64,000 nucleotides of DNA from Mya arenaria (taxonomy: Eukaryota; Mollusca; Bivalvia; Myida; Myidae): the NCBI RefSeq assembly GCF_026914265.1, contig NC_069131.1, forward strand, positions 10,618,001 to 10,682,000, written 5' to 3'. The notes under the pieces were generated by a model that was not told the DNA's origin, made no database searches, and saw only the letters and a list, made by a program, of their open reading frames with translations. Both the position numbers and the translations under genes were made by a program. Every line of letters begins with the position of its first letter. The stretch's first letter is position 1. This document shows, in pieces, positions 1 to 12,054 of the stretch.

Positions 1-204
1 CAGAACTGATCATAAAGCCTGCATAAATACTGGCAAGTACGAAATATACATATTTGCCTTCATTTCCACCAAAATTTAATAGTACAGTTCATGATGTAAT
101 TCATATCCTGCATGAAGTCACAATTATAATCCTATATTATAAGTGCAATATATGTACAATGAGGTTATAATTATAACATTTGAAATGACAAAATCATCTT
201 AATA

Positions 205-690
205 CTTAGCCAATAACCAGCCGTCTCCCAGGATAACGATGACATTTTACTAATATTACATGCTGGTAGGGCACTATGAACCATTATTTAAAAAACAATA
301 AGTCGGAAAGCAAATTTGAATATACAAAACAACTATGTTTAGTTTTTATATTTCTGATAACTGTGACCTGAACCTTGATCCATAATGCAGTTCAAAGTCT
401 GTCTTCACATGAGCTTGCTACATACCAAGTTATGTCAGGCAATCCTTAAACGTTTTGAGTTAGATTTTAAATTTGTGACCTTAACCCGGAAACTATCAGT
501 TTGATGCCATTTTTACCACCGTTTTTTTTTTCGTATATAGATTCATTATACCAGTCGTAACTAGTATATGTACAGTTTTTGGCTTAAATATACATTAAAT
601 AAAAATTCTGAAATGCAGTCTAATAAATGTTAAATGTATGTTACTAATACTATATAAAAAAATTCATTTGGACATGATACATTAACATTA
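205..690 (-). repeat. Duplicated 3' flank of the TRIM-like genes, copy 1
   Basis: Downstream flank (minus-strand sense) of the TRIM-like gene at 815-2773. It matches the flank at about 30,260-30,540 (shared CAATCCTTAAACGTTTTGAG-type block, ATCAGTTTGA-GCCAT, the TCGTATATAGATTCATT block, CATTTGGACATGATACAT) and, more weakly, 26,590-27,170. The three flanks show that the gene copies arose by segmental duplication of genomic DNA and not by retroposition. Confidence 0.7.
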
Positions 691-814
691 AAATGACAAA
701 CAATGACAAACAACAAAGTTATGCTAAAACATCAAACAAGTCGCATCAGGTAACCTTTCTCCAAATGTTTGGATCCTGGCCAATTATATTTTACATTATA
801 TATTTCCTGACAAT

Positions 815-2773
815 CTACATACATGTAAACTTTATTGCTTTGATAGTTTTGGAACAACTTCCGTCACTCACAAAAAGAGTCTTGGTTTCTGAACAGAAAC
901 TCATTGCCCTTATATTTTTAATCCAATCTTCTTCTTTGAACTTCATCACACTGATCTTCTCACAGTTTCCTGACATTAACAAGAGTTCCTGTTTATCATT
1001 GTTGTATAGCAGAATATTTCCGTCCCCAGCAAGTGTTACGAATCCTGGGGATTTAAACTCCCAGTCTGTATATGTAGCTAAAGTATTTCCATTTAAAGAG
1101 ACTTTTCTCAGAGTGTAAGTGCCCCAGCTAGTTGTGTCCGTGATGTAATACGCATTGCCATCAGATGCGTAAACCGGCTTGCTACAACAGTAGCCTTTGA
1201 TTTTAAATTTTCTAAACTGCACATCATTGATTTTATCATCGTGGACACTAATAGAAGATCCATACGACAAAAAAAAACGACAATTGATGTAGGAAATATA
1301 TCCAATAGTTGGAATTTGAATACCATAAAGTTCAGCCAGAGTGTTATTTTCTGTGGATAGTATTGAAAGTGTGTACGTGTTGATGACGCTATCGTGAGAA
1401 CGCCATGTCTTTCTATCAGTAGTACATATATAAGTAACTGCAATCTTTTCATTTGAAACTACCGTTACATCAAATGGCGTATGACCTTGAGTTGGATAAG
1501 AGGCAGTTGAGTATCTAGCCAGAACCTTGTTTTTGGAGATGTCAACTACCTTCACTGAGTGACACTTGCTGTCAGCAACTACAAGCCTTCCTGATGATAG
1601 CACGGCCATTCCAGTGATATGGCAGCTCGAGAACTGTAAACGTTCTTTACTGGTGATTCGGGGTTTAAATGTATGATACATACCCGAACAACCATAACAT
1701 TTGCAATTTTGACACCACCCTTTAGTTTTAGGATAAATGTCGTCATCACTGATCACTGTTATATCTTCAATGCCGACTGGGCCAAAGGATGTTTTTTCCG
1801 ACGCAATAAGATCACCTTCCCTTTGATCATTTTCATCTTCATTTAGATACAACTCATCCTCACTGACATATCTTTCAGCATCATTTTCTGTTTCATTAGT
1901 GACAGTCATTTTGCCCATATTTCTCTTTAAGTTCAAAATTTTCTCAAATACAGAATCACGTTTGAACCCATATCTGATATTGTCCTCCTGACAGGTCTTT
2001 TTTAGATTGTCAACTGACAGCTTTAAATCTTCGATGGCTTTCCCTGACCTCTTTGATGTCATAAACAACCGAACTTCATCACTTGATGAAATATCAAGGG
2101 TTTGTTCAGATTTATCAGATCTACCTTTTATTTCAACATATTTCTTATTCAGTTCTTCTATCTTTTCATCAACTCCAGCCTTCAGATGTTCAGCAGATGA
2201 CTCAATATCCCTTTCTGTTTCATCCAGGTACTCATTTATTTCTTCCTTAAACTTCTTTAGATCACCAAGAGCAACTGAATGGACTTTATTAGCAGAGACC
2301 GATATTTCTTTAATCGTATCTAGACAAGTTTTGATATCGTTTTGAATCGCTCCAAGCATGTGTTGTTGATCTTTATATTCAGAGGTATTGCTGAACCCTT
2401 TAGCGGCATCTGGAACAAACTGAACAGAACATGCCCTGTGATGAAGTACAATACAAACTCCGCATTCAAATGCCTCATGGTCAGGACAGAAGAACTTAAG
2501 TGCTTCATTGGTGTGTATCTTGCACATTTCTGAATATTTTTCGGGTGATCCTAGGTCATCTCTTTCTGATGGTGTTGAAGGCATTTGTTCTCCTGTAAGA
2601 ATATTATGGCCCTTGTTTTTTGACATTCTGTGAACGTATTTGATGCAATCTTGGCACATGTATTCCTCACAGTTTTGACAGTACCCATGTGCGTCCTTGA
2701 TCTCACCTTCACCTTTACAGGACTGACAAAAGGTGTTGTCATTTACAAGTGTACTGTTGCCTAGTCTTTCCAT
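815..2773 (-). CDS. TRIM-like B-box protein without RING, NHL/WD-type propeller C-terminus
   Basis: A 652-residue protein encoded in one large exon (815-2785). A splice acceptor (TTATTTTCAG in minus sense, CAG at 2786-2788) lies 12 bp before the ATG at 2771-2773, so an untranslated 5' exon is expected upstream. Residues about 10-60 form a first B-box with Cys pairs (CQSC, CQNC, CQDC). Residues about 85-125 form a classical B-box 2 (CKIH, CPDH, CGVC, HHRAC). A charged coiled coil follows (about 130-250), then an acidic linker. The last 280 residues are blade-like repeats (TGMAVLSSGRLVVADS) resembling NHL/six-bladed propellers of TRIM71/TRIM2-type proteins. No RING is present, so ubiquitin-ligase activity cannot be assumed. 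Such RING-less proteins are a large bivalve family, often linked to immunity (inference). It is closely related to the copy at 30.6-32.5 kb. I am confident of the family and not of the function. Confidence 0.85.
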   Translation of the reverse strand: MERLGNSTLVNDNTFCQSCKGEGEIKDAHGYCQNCEEYMCQDCIKYVHRMSKNKGHNILTGEQMPSTPSERDDLGSPEKYSEMCKIHTNEALKFFCPDHEAFECGVCIVLHHRACSVQFVPDAAKGFSNTSEYKDQQHMLGAIQNDIKTCLDTIKEISVSANKVHSVALGDLKKFKEEINEYLDETERDIESSAEHLKAGVDEKIEELNKKYVEIKGRSDKSEQTLDISSSDEVRLFMTSKRSGKAIEDLKLSVDNLKKTCQEDNIRYGFKRDSVFEKILNLKRNMGKMTVTNETENDAERYVSEDELYLNEDENDQREGDLIASEKTSFGPVGIEDITVISDDDIYPKTKGWCQNCKCYGCSGMYHTFKPRITSKERLQFSSCHITGMAVLSSGRLVVADSKCHSVKVVDISKNKVLARYSTASYPTQGHTPFDVTVVSNEKIAVTYICTTDRKTWRSHDSVINTYTLSILSTENNTLAELYGIQIPTIGYISYINCRFFLSYGSSISVHDDKINDVQFRKFKIKGYCCSKPVYASDGNAYYITDTTSWGTYTLRKVSLNGNTLATYTDWEFKSPGFVTLAGDGNILLYNNDKQELLLMSGNCEKISVMKFKEEDWIKNIRAMSFCSETKTLFVSDGSCSKTIKAIKFTCM

Positions 2774-4919
2774 CACCGTTTTGTCCTGAAAATAATAAAA
2801 CAGTGAGGTAGTTTGTAAGTGCTTGCGAAATCTAAACAAGATACATTTATGGTCATGTTTCTTAAATCTTTATGCAAAGAAGCAAGATATTATTACTTAA
2901 CTTCAGACTGCATATTTAATGTGTTGTCTCATCACTATAAAATGGAATAAAATACCAGTTTAATCTAAAAGGAGCAAAAATGTTTGTCAGATTATTATTC
3001 CGAAACAAGAAATAAGCCACCTGCATTTTAAAAGTAAAACGGTACAGTCGTGGTAAAAAAACGTATGTGAAAAACTACAGAAACAAGCTCAGTACTAAAA
3101 AGATTAAAGATAAACCCGGTTTAATGGTACTGGGTAAACGCCAAAGACATAGAACACAAAAACAAAAAATCACAAACAAGAAACATGGACGAACAGCACA
3201 AAACTCCACAAACAGCACAGTGCATACATACTATATATATAAAAAATAGGTATGTTTATCAAGGATTGTTAGGTACCGCCTTGGAGCGGTCAGTAAATAA
3301 AACGCTTTTCGCACTGATATTGAGCCTTTAAAACACTACAACACAGTTCAATTAAGTTTGGTCAGTCAAGCAATCTAGTCCCCACAATTATTTCTTGGTG
3401 GTAGAATTGAAGGTTATTTTTAATACCATCATACTTGATCGGCATATATAAATATATGTAGCAGGTTGAACTTTATTATGTGAATATAAAAAACAATACA
3501 CACGACTGCACCATTTTATACTTAAAATAGTTCGAGTCGTCTAGGGAAGGACCCTTAAGCCCATTTACTACATTTAAGCCAGTACACATGTTAAGTTTTG
3601 GAAAAGGTTGCGCATGTCCCAAGTGGCACCCATAATTTAATTAAACACATAAAAACATATAGTGACTAGTGAAACATGTGTGAATTAAAACATTCTTTAG
3701 TTCGATACATGATGAAATCAATAAGTTACGCAGCTTTCCAATCATAAATGTAAGTGAAGACTTTGCCACATATAAAATCAATTTAAATATACCAGATACA
3801 GTAAGTTTGTGGTATGTTGGTTATATTTCTATGCCTAATGTAGGTCTTTGTCTTCACTGCACATGATCGTATAGTTGTGAGAAGCGGAGTTCCACATCTT
3901 CCTGGACTTGTTACATATTCAAGGTAGGACATGGACGGGTATATATTTTGTAACCGGGAACCCAGGCCTAAAAACACTTTTGGTTTGGGTCACCCGTCTC
4001 TACCTACGACATAGACCCCGATCCTACCATTTTTGGTGTTATGTAGTTTAAAAGGCTTTATTCTGATAAATACTAATTACTTCAACAAATTTACCCAGTG
4101 ATGACAATAACGTTCTTAAAGAATACAAAGCCTCTTAAAATAAATGCCTACCAACCATACCTGGTATCTGTTTTGGAACAAGATGTAGCTCTATATATAC
4201 ACTTCACGCTGCAGAATATTCTTAATAGTTTATAAAAGTAAATACAGTACACTAGTCATTTTCGATCTTTGTACTTGGAAGACTCGATGGATACTGGAGG
4301 GCTATATGGGCACATAATAAATCTAAAGATGATAAAAAGGTATATCTGACAGTGAAGGATCATAATTGTTACCACAGGGAGTCTGTCCCCTGTGATTTTG
4401 GCTAATTGTGGGCCTTGTTTATCAATGTCAATAAAACGATAAAGTAATATTTTTTTCTATCAGTCTGACCCGTTTTCCCTGGCACACCTTTTAAGTTTTG
4501 ACTTTTTCCATCAAGATAGTACACATAACATCAACTTACGTAACCATGACAAAAGCGGAAACCCGACTTATTCAATATATATGCAAAAAGCTACAGAAAC
4601 ATGCTCAGTAGCAAAATGTTTAAACATAACCGAAAGAAAAAAAAACAAGAATAAAGTCGTCATTTTAACATGCCATTCGATTTTTTTCATATTCTATGCG
4701 TCATTGTTAAGAAAAAAATATAAAGAAGTTTAAGTCGGCTAAAGGGCTAAAGGGCATTCTGTTGAAAACATTTTTCTCTGTATTCTTTATATAGGGCCTA
4801 TCCAGACTCAGAGTGTTGAGTTTTGTAAAGGGTATTCAATTAGTAGTTTATCGTTAAGAATTTAGAATATTCATTTTTCCTTCTGTATTTTAAAACAACA
4901 TTGTCTTAGACGAGAGAAG

Positions 4920-4941
4920 TAATGCATCTATAGATGCATTA
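4920..4941. repeat. 22-bp perfect palindrome
   Basis: A perfect self-complementary sequence centred on CTATAG (TGCATCTATAGATGCA core). It is isolated in intergenic DNA and no function is inferred. Confidence 0.6.
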
Positions 4942-5798
4942 TTTAAAATGGGTACTATATAGGATCAAACATGGCGGGCAAAAAAGTGACGGCATATATA
5001 TTTACCTTGAATGATAAAAAAAAATGGCCAGCATGACCTTGAATTTCCACTCTCTTACATTCGCATTTCTCATCAATCTTAACCAAATTTAGTCACAGTG
5101 TCTAATAACTTTCAAGATCAAACCAAGCATTCCTCAGTGTTACTTGTTTCTATGAATCGTAAGTGATTCACACCTGCTTGTGTTGACTTTGCAGTTGAAC
5201 TTAAATACATTAGTGTAAACTAAACATATTAGTATGCACATGATACAGATGTCCTTTACTCTTCGATTCAGTTCTTTCTTATAGACTAAATTTACAAGCT
5301 AGCTGGTAGAAATCAATGGGCGACTAGGCGCCTGGATTGTTTAGACTTATTTTATTTCTAGTGAATGATAAATATGATAAATATGTTGGTTGTTTGTACT
5401 TTCAGTTAATGTAAGGTTTTAGGTCGAAACAGTACAATGTATTTTTGGAAGATTGCTTGCAGAAGCATAAATAAACTGTAGCAGCTTTAATAAGCTGTAA
5501 AAATATTTCAGTATCCATTCTGAATCAAATGATTCCGTGAAAACAATAAAATATCAGATTAGTTTTCGCTTGTTTCTTTTTCTCAGAGAAAACAGTCAAA
5601 GCATTGTCATATCATTCGTTCCCCCACTGTCGTGGTTGGAGGCGGTGTCAACAATCCTACATAAAACATGGTGTAAATCACAAGTTCACTCTTGCAATTC
5701 ACATAAAATTATGTTTAGCAACGCCCATAACTTTAACCTTTAGCCTTTGCATCCACCAATGACACAGATATTTATATATGAAATGAACAATATATATA

Positions 5799-5819
5799 AC
5801 AAGAGCTGTCACAGTCACA
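5799..5819 (+). repeat. Dispersed bivalve motif (AACAAGAGCTGTCACAG)
   Basis: Short remnant of a dispersed repeat that I recognise from bivalve genomes. A second, longer copy with the following GTAGGTGACGAATGCCC lies at 46,795-46,830. Confidence 0.45.
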
Positions 5820-7277
5820 TTACATATGCACCAGATTGGGCTTTGTCGGACGGATAGCAATTATTAGAACTCGAAAGATGTTTGTAAAACATATATGCCC
5901 TTATGTCAACTAGTTATTCATTTCGAATTAAATGTCTGTGGGTTAAATTAAGGTTATGATGTTGTTTATTTGGTGTAAAATACTTCATTTATCTCAGCTC
6001 AAAGATAGCGAAATAAATCGCTTTAGTGAGCTGGATAGAATTGTTCACACACAGAAACTCATTTCGAATCAAGTTTTGTTAATTCTTTATATGCTAAAAT
6101 CATTATTGTATTCATTATATATACATTATACTTTGCACATGTATTAGTTGAATTTAAGATCAAATTGTTTTTTAAAAAAATACATTTTCATCCTAAAATC
6201 ACCATTTTGTCAGACCTTAAAATGATGATAAGTAATGGTTAAGATAGAGAAAAGACAATTTATCGATTTTAGCCATTACTGAAAAGAGTGGCAAGGCTAG
6301 TTTTCAAACTTTTCCGTGATATTACGCCAATGAACATTTCATTTAAGTTTGGTTCAGATTAAATGAAAATTAATTAAGTTTTAGATAGCAATAGCCAATT
6401 TTATGCAACTAGTTAATTGTTTGGCTTGGTTAAAGTTAACGAAAGCGCTAATCAAAGTCAAAATCAAACATTGTTTATTCGCTCATACCATAAACATGGC
6501 AAGTGAGGTCATATACAAAACATATATACATGGCGGCAGATGCATTGTAACTTTCTAACAACAATTTATATGATACCCAATACGAGTATCGGAGAGTCAT
6601 TCACATGAAGTCAGAAAACATTATAGACAATTCTCAATGAATAAGGTTGTATCAATAGTAGAAATATTACCTTTGAATCACTTGTACATAAGATTTAATC
6701 AAATTTGGCGAACGAAATACTGTAAAAGAAGAGAAGGTCATACGAAACTATTGATTGGTCAATATTTATCCAAGTGTTACTATCAACCAATCAAATGATC
6801 TTAAAGTACAAACTGGCGAAAAGGCCGATGTGTTTTTACAATTAAAGGGTCATAACTGGAAAGAATTGACCAGGCTAGTTATCAGTTATGATTGAATGAA
6901 ATATGGCCAACATGCTTTCTTTGTAAGATGCTTATTATTCATATTTTAATGTGAATATGAAAATTTAAATTTTAATGAAATATTACTTTGAATGTTCAAT
7001 GTTTAGGATACGTTCACGTTTTATTCAATAAACAAACATAATATTAAGTTCTTTTCTAAGGAAAGATATGTATGCATTTATTTAATCCAAACTGGAAGAG
7101 AACAATGATTCATATGTTAAACATTAAAAGTCACAATGAAATATAGATATAGTTATATTCTAAACTTTAGCATTAACTAAGTGGAATTGATTTCGAAACC
7201 AAATTAACAATGTTATGATAACGTTCGAATCCTTCGGAAATAAATTTGCTCAAATTAATGTTTACATTTAAAAAATG

Positions 7278-7434
7278 AATTGCGTGATTGATGTCATTAT
7301 GAACACAGTTGGGTTGGTTAAAGTAATCATGGAGTCATTCGGGCTGGGTAAAGTGTGCGGAGTCCGAATGACTCTGGGCAACGCGTACTGTAACCGCCGT
7401 TCATATCCCAAATAATGACATCAATCACGCAATT
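7278..7434. repeat. Nested foldback element (hairpin within hairpin)
   Basis: Outer arms of 23 bp match perfectly in inverted orientation (7278-7300 and 7412-7434; ends AATTGCGTGATTG and CAATCACGCAATT). Inside, GAGTCATTCGG (7332-7342) pairs with CCGAATGACTC (7364-7374). The parts between are partly complementary, so most of the 157 bp can fold. This looks like a non-autonomous foldback/MITE element; no clear target duplication is seen. Confidence 0.7.
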
Positions 7435-7520
7435 GATTTCTTATACTTACACCAATAGTTCATTGTTTATTTCCAGAATTGTTAAAAAAAAGTTTATTTA
7501 CATTTAAGGGTTATACATTC

Positions 7521-7632
7521 TTACCCAGGGCGGGGATTTTAGCCGGGGTTGGCTGGACCGAAAGTCAAAGTCCCCGCTATTCTTCGGACCTGGGGGGGGG
7601 GAGGGGGGCTCTGGTTACAATTGACTGGTGCA
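7521..7632 (+). mobile_element. Truncated copy of the ATTGTAACCA inverted-repeat element
   Basis: Carries the right half of the element seen whole at 55,877-56,204: GGGCGGGGATTTTAGCC, GGCTGGACCGAAAGTCA, AGTCCCCGCTATTC, a poly-G run, then GGTTACAATTGACTGGTGCA. The left terminal repeat is absent. A non-autonomous DNA transposon remnant. Confidence 0.7.
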
Positions 7633-8114
7633 TTAACTTTAGGCCGTTCATTTAAGGAATGGAAGTTGAGGTGTTAATATTAGTAAATGAACTAAACATT
7701 TAAATGAGTTTAATATTCGCAGTGGGTCAGGGCCTGATCTTTTTGTTGTGGGTTAAATAACTTCCGAGGTAATTGTTTTGTTATATAAGGAAATAATAAC
7801 TCACGTTATGAACGAAATTTGAGAGGGTTTCTATTGACTTCCTGCTTTTTGCACTAAATTACACACAAAAGTAAAGGATGGTTTGTAATACATTTAATTA
7901 AAGAAAGACAGCAAGGGCTTGCATACAATTAATTGCACATAGAACGTACGGATGTATTCTATAAATTACACATAGAAAGAACAGCTTTTTATGCAATATA
8001 TCATACATTGAAAGTAATCGTTTGTATGCAATAAGTCCCAGAAAGTCTACAATAAATCTATCCTCGGAGTCCGTTGGAAGGGCCTTACAGATCTTGAGTT
8101 ATTGGTATATAATG

Positions 8115-9575
8115 TGTTTGTAGCTCTCAACCCCAGTTATTGGTCAAACCGTTAAGTGATCTTTTTCCCCAGTGACCTCTAAACCAAAATGATGATCTCT
8201 CATACCAGTGATTTCCCAATCGAAACGATGATCTCTCAATCCAGTGATTTCCCAATCTAAACGATGATCTCTCATTCCAGTGATTTCCCAATCTAAATGA
8301 TGATCTCTCATCCCAGTGAATTTCCAATCCAAACGATGATCTCTCAACCTAGTGATTTTCCAATCCAAACGATAATCTCTCAACCCAGTGATTTCCCAAT
8401 CTAAACGATGATCTCTCATCCCAGTCCCTTCCCAATCCAAACGATGATCTCTCAACCTAGTGGTTTTCCAATCCAAACGATAATCTCTCAACCCAGTGAT
8501 TTCCCAATCTAAACGATGATCTCTCATCCCAGTCCCTTCCCAATCCAAACGATGATCTCTCAACCTAGTGGTTTTCCAATCCAAACGATAATCTCTCAAC
8601 CCAGTGATTTCCCAATCCATACGATGATCTCTCAATCCAGTGATTTCCCAATCTAAACGATGATCTCTCATCCCAGTGATTTCCCAACCTAAACGATGAT
8701 CTCTCAATCAAGTGATTTCCCAATCTAAACGATGATCTCTCATCCCAGTGATTTCCCAATCTAAACGATGATCTCTCATCCCAGTGATTTCCCAATCTAA
8801 ACGATGATCTCTCATCCCAGTGATTTCCCAATCCAATCGATGATCTCTCATCCCAGTGAATTTCCAATCTAAACGATGATCTCTCATCCTAGTGATTTCC
8901 CAATCCAAACGATGATCTCTCATCAAGTGATTTCCCAATCCAAAGGGTGATCTCTCAGCCCAGTGATTTCCCAATCTAAACGATGATCTTTCATCCCAGT
9001 GATTTCCCAATCCAAACGATGATCTCTCATCCCAGTGAATTTCCAATCCAAACGATGATCTCTCAATCCAGTGAATTTCCAATCTAAACGATGATCTCTC
9101 ATCCCAGTCATTTCCCAATCCAAACGATGATCTCTCATCCTAGTCATTTCCCAATCTAAACGATGATCTCTCATCCCAGTGATTTCCCAATCCAAACGAT
9201 GATCTCTCATCCCAGTGAATTTCCAATCCAAACGATGATCTCTCATCCCAGTGAATTTCCAATCCAAACGATGATCTTTCATCCCAGTGATTTCCCAATC
9301 CAAACGATGATCTCTCATCCTAGTCATTTCCCAATCCAAACGATGATCTCTCAACCCAGTGATTTTCCAATCCAAACAATGATCTCTCAACCCAGTGATT
9401 TCCCAAACCAAACGATGATCTCTCAACCCAATGATTTCCCAATCTAAACGATGATCTCTCAACCCAGTGATTTCCCAATCTAAACGATGATCTCTCAACC
9501 CAGTGAATTTCCAATCCAAACGATGATCTCTCATACCAGTCATTTTCCAATCTTAACGATGATCTCTCATCCCAG
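8115..9575. repeat. 36-bp minisatellite, about 40 units
   Basis: Head-to-tail units of 36 bp built on CCCAGTGATTTCCCAATC plus a second half CAAACGATGATCTCTCAT. Variation is mostly a few recurrent substitutions (CATCCC/CAACCC, ATTTCC/AATTTCC, CCAAAC/CTAAAC). Because 36 is a multiple of 3, several frames stay open; on the minus strand the unit reads MRDHRLDWEITG, 12 residues. There is no start context, splice signal or unrelated flanking coding sequence, so I treat the ORFs as passive. The units are contiguous with no spacers, so it is not a CRISPR-like array. Confidence 0.93.
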
Positions 9576-9579
9576 TGAT

Positions 9580-11200
9580 GTAGGTAAATTACGTCAGGGT
9601 CTTTTATCCAACGTATTTTCATTGTCTAAATTATTATCTATACTATTTTGTTATTATCATCATTAAGATTTATTTCTAGCATCTTTGGCTTACTTGTAAG
9701 TTCACATAAACGTTGCAATCTTATGAAGGTATTTCAAGCGTTGATTTAATTCGCACTTTTTTCAACCGCATAACACCATATTTCCCGTTTAGTACCCCTT
9801 GCGCAATAATTATTTAAACATTTATGTCAAAATGTTTAGCTGATGAAACCAGCTACTTAAGTATGCAGTTTGAAAACCATCGAAAAGCATATGATAAATG
9901 ATAATAAAATACGGATTCTTTGTTACGGAGGGAAAGGTAGACAATCGGCCAAAAATTGGTTCAATTTTCGAAAAATGCATACAAGACATAGATGATGTGC
10001 AGATAATTTAAAAAGCATCAACATACTTTTCGTTTTCAATCAGTAATTAATGCGTGACAGAACTTTGTGTTTTATCGTATGTAAAACCTTGCCAACCGGA
10101 AATGCTACTTTTAGTGGCGACACTGCATCGCCAGTTGTTTGCTACGACGTTCTGTCAGCATCAATTGAGATGCTTCATAGTAAGATTATACAATCAATGA
10201 TATAAATGTTCTGTTTTGTACAATAATGACTTCTAATTTTACATGTATGTGTCTTATTCATAACCAAATGCTAATGCCGATTTACCAATAACATCTTAGA
10301 GTTTGAATTAACTACAATAAAATGATTATGGAGCTGTATGACTGGTACATTTACAATTTGAAACCAATGAAACACATTAGTAATATCATGATATGAATAC
10401 CTCCAATAAATAGCGTAATAATATTGGCAGGACGACGTACAAATAAAACGAACCTTTTAAGGAAGTCCCAAACTAAGAAACGTCATTTTATAGTCTCTTT
10501 TAAAGATTTCTTATACTTTGCTGAAAGCACGTCTGTTCAACAAGTGTTTGTTCACATGCAACTTTTCACAGCTAAATGGAAATAAATACACTGCCGAATT
10601 TGCGTCCGTTTGTAATCTGATATGCAAAATATGGAGGGGGTACATTTAGTTCAGGATTGGCCTTGTTTACATAAAAAAATATATAAACATTTCAGGTATC
10701 GTCTTTATAATGGACAGCGAAATGACTCTTTAAAATAACTATTTACATTTAATTCAATAACTCACAATATAAAACCCTTCGATTTTGCTTAACTTAGCAA
10801 TGGTTTCATCGAATTTAGCCATATTTTTACATAACTAAGGTACTTTTACTCATCTTGTTTTTATTTGAGAAACAAAAAACATACAATACATAGGCCTGTC
10901 AATATTGCAATCAACACTTATTAACCATAATAAGGGCTGTATGAAATGTTGCAACCTGTATATAAATTTCTGCATATACAATCATTAACAAACTTTGATA
11001 ATATGGTGTGTTTTTTCTGTCCTGCATTACAAATGTGTTTTTTTTACAATACTCTCGTATTAAACTCTTAGATCATCTAACCAAGGTAGTCCACTTCATT
11101 AACACTTTAAACCTGTCAGGAAATATTTGTTAAATATGAGTTATAATGGGCACATCTAGCTTCACAAGAGCAAAAACTACTGTATAACATGTCTTATACA
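9580..11200. other. Intergenic, nothing recognised
   Basis: AT-rich sequence without coding-like ORFs, RNA genes or clear repeats. Confidence 0.5.
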
Positions 11201-11203
11201 TAC

Positions 11204-11578
11204 TTAAAGTGACACTTGTATTTAAAATCAATACATGCACATGTATTACAAACATAAATTTTGAGTGATTAACCTTTAACAACCTACTAAATAATGCATT
11301 TATAGAAAATATCAATTACTGATAACAGGATTTCAACCGTGTATTTAATAGCTAAAAACGAACAAATATTAAATGATTGGTCAGTCCTAAAATATTTGCA
11401 GTGATCAACTAGCGTCTCATAAGGAAGGAATACCGAGTTTTCTACAATTTTATTTCAAATTAAACACGGTATCATTCATAAGAACCATTGCTTTCGATAT
11501 TTATTCATCCTTTTCGGTAAATTAAAAAAAATGTTTTAATTGTGGTACATCTCATTTAGGAGTAGAGTGCATCTTTAA
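11204..11578. mobile_element. TTAA-flanked inverted-repeat element (375 bp)
   Basis: Starts TTAAAGTGACACTTGTAT and ends in the inverse GAGTGCATCTTTAA. It is related along its whole length to 44,118-44,443; shared blocks include TATTTAAAATCAATA, TTTATTCATCCTTTTCG and CATAAGAACCATTG. TTAA at both ends and the absence of coding capacity suggest a non-autonomous DNA transposon (piggyBac/Kolobok-type targets; inference). Confidence 0.7.
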
Positions 11579-11790
11579 CGATACTGTCCTTATGATCAGA
11601 TTATGGTTATTGAATATAAATAGTTGATTATAAATTGTCTATTGATCTCAAATTCACTGCAATTTTATTATAATTACAACGACATCTTAATTTTATACAG
11701 AACGGATCACAGTAACTCATACAATAACATAAATTATAAATGGTCAGTATTCAGATGAATCAAACTCAAATAAGTATTTCTACTAAGGTC

Positions 11791-11973
11791 TACTACAGCC
11801 GAACCTCATTGGCTCGAGCTCGCTTGTCTCGGGAAACTGGTTGGCTCTAACAGGATGTACAGGACCGATTTCTTTATATTGAAGCTTAGCATTCCCGCTT
11901 GGCTCGAATTTTACGAGGCTCGAGGTATTTTCACCGGTCCCTTTGCGAGCCAACGGGCTTCGACACTACTGTA
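11791..11973. mobile_element. Short pogo/Tigger-like MITE
   Basis: Left end CAGCCGAACCTCATTGGCTC and right end, read in reverse complement, CAGTAGTGTCGAAGCCCGTT then GGCTCGC form imperfect terminal repeats flanked by TA. The GGCTCG-rich ends are typical of mollusc pogo-like elements. It ends about 80 bp before the Polinton insertion. Confidence 0.55.
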
Positions 11974-12048
11974 AATGACATATCACGTGTTTTGCGACAG
12001 TTTCTTTATCGATATATTTATCACTTGTTGAAACCTTATAAAATTGAA

Positions 12049-12054
12049 TTTATA
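12049..12054 (+). repeat. Polinton target-site duplication, left
   Basis: TTTATA immediately before the terminal AGTAGT, repeated exactly at 25,394-25,399. Six-bp target duplications are the rule for Polintons. Confidence 0.92.

Larger units (their letters stand above)
2790..7270. other. Intergenic, no gene recognised
   Basis: AT-rich sequence with stops in all frames and no ORF showing protein-like composition. The first 100 bp upstream of the TRIM-like gene are still alignable to the same position upstream of its paralogue (2,815-2,870 against 32,540-32,600), so the duplicated block extends past the 5' end of the coding exon. Apart from the short palindrome and dispersed motif listed separately, I see nothing here. 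Confidence 0.5.

Noticed and set aside
8115-9575. 36-bp direct repeats suggestive of a CRISPR array
   Set aside because: The units are contiguous with no spacers, it is eukaryotic DNA, and no cas genes are present. It is a minisatellite.
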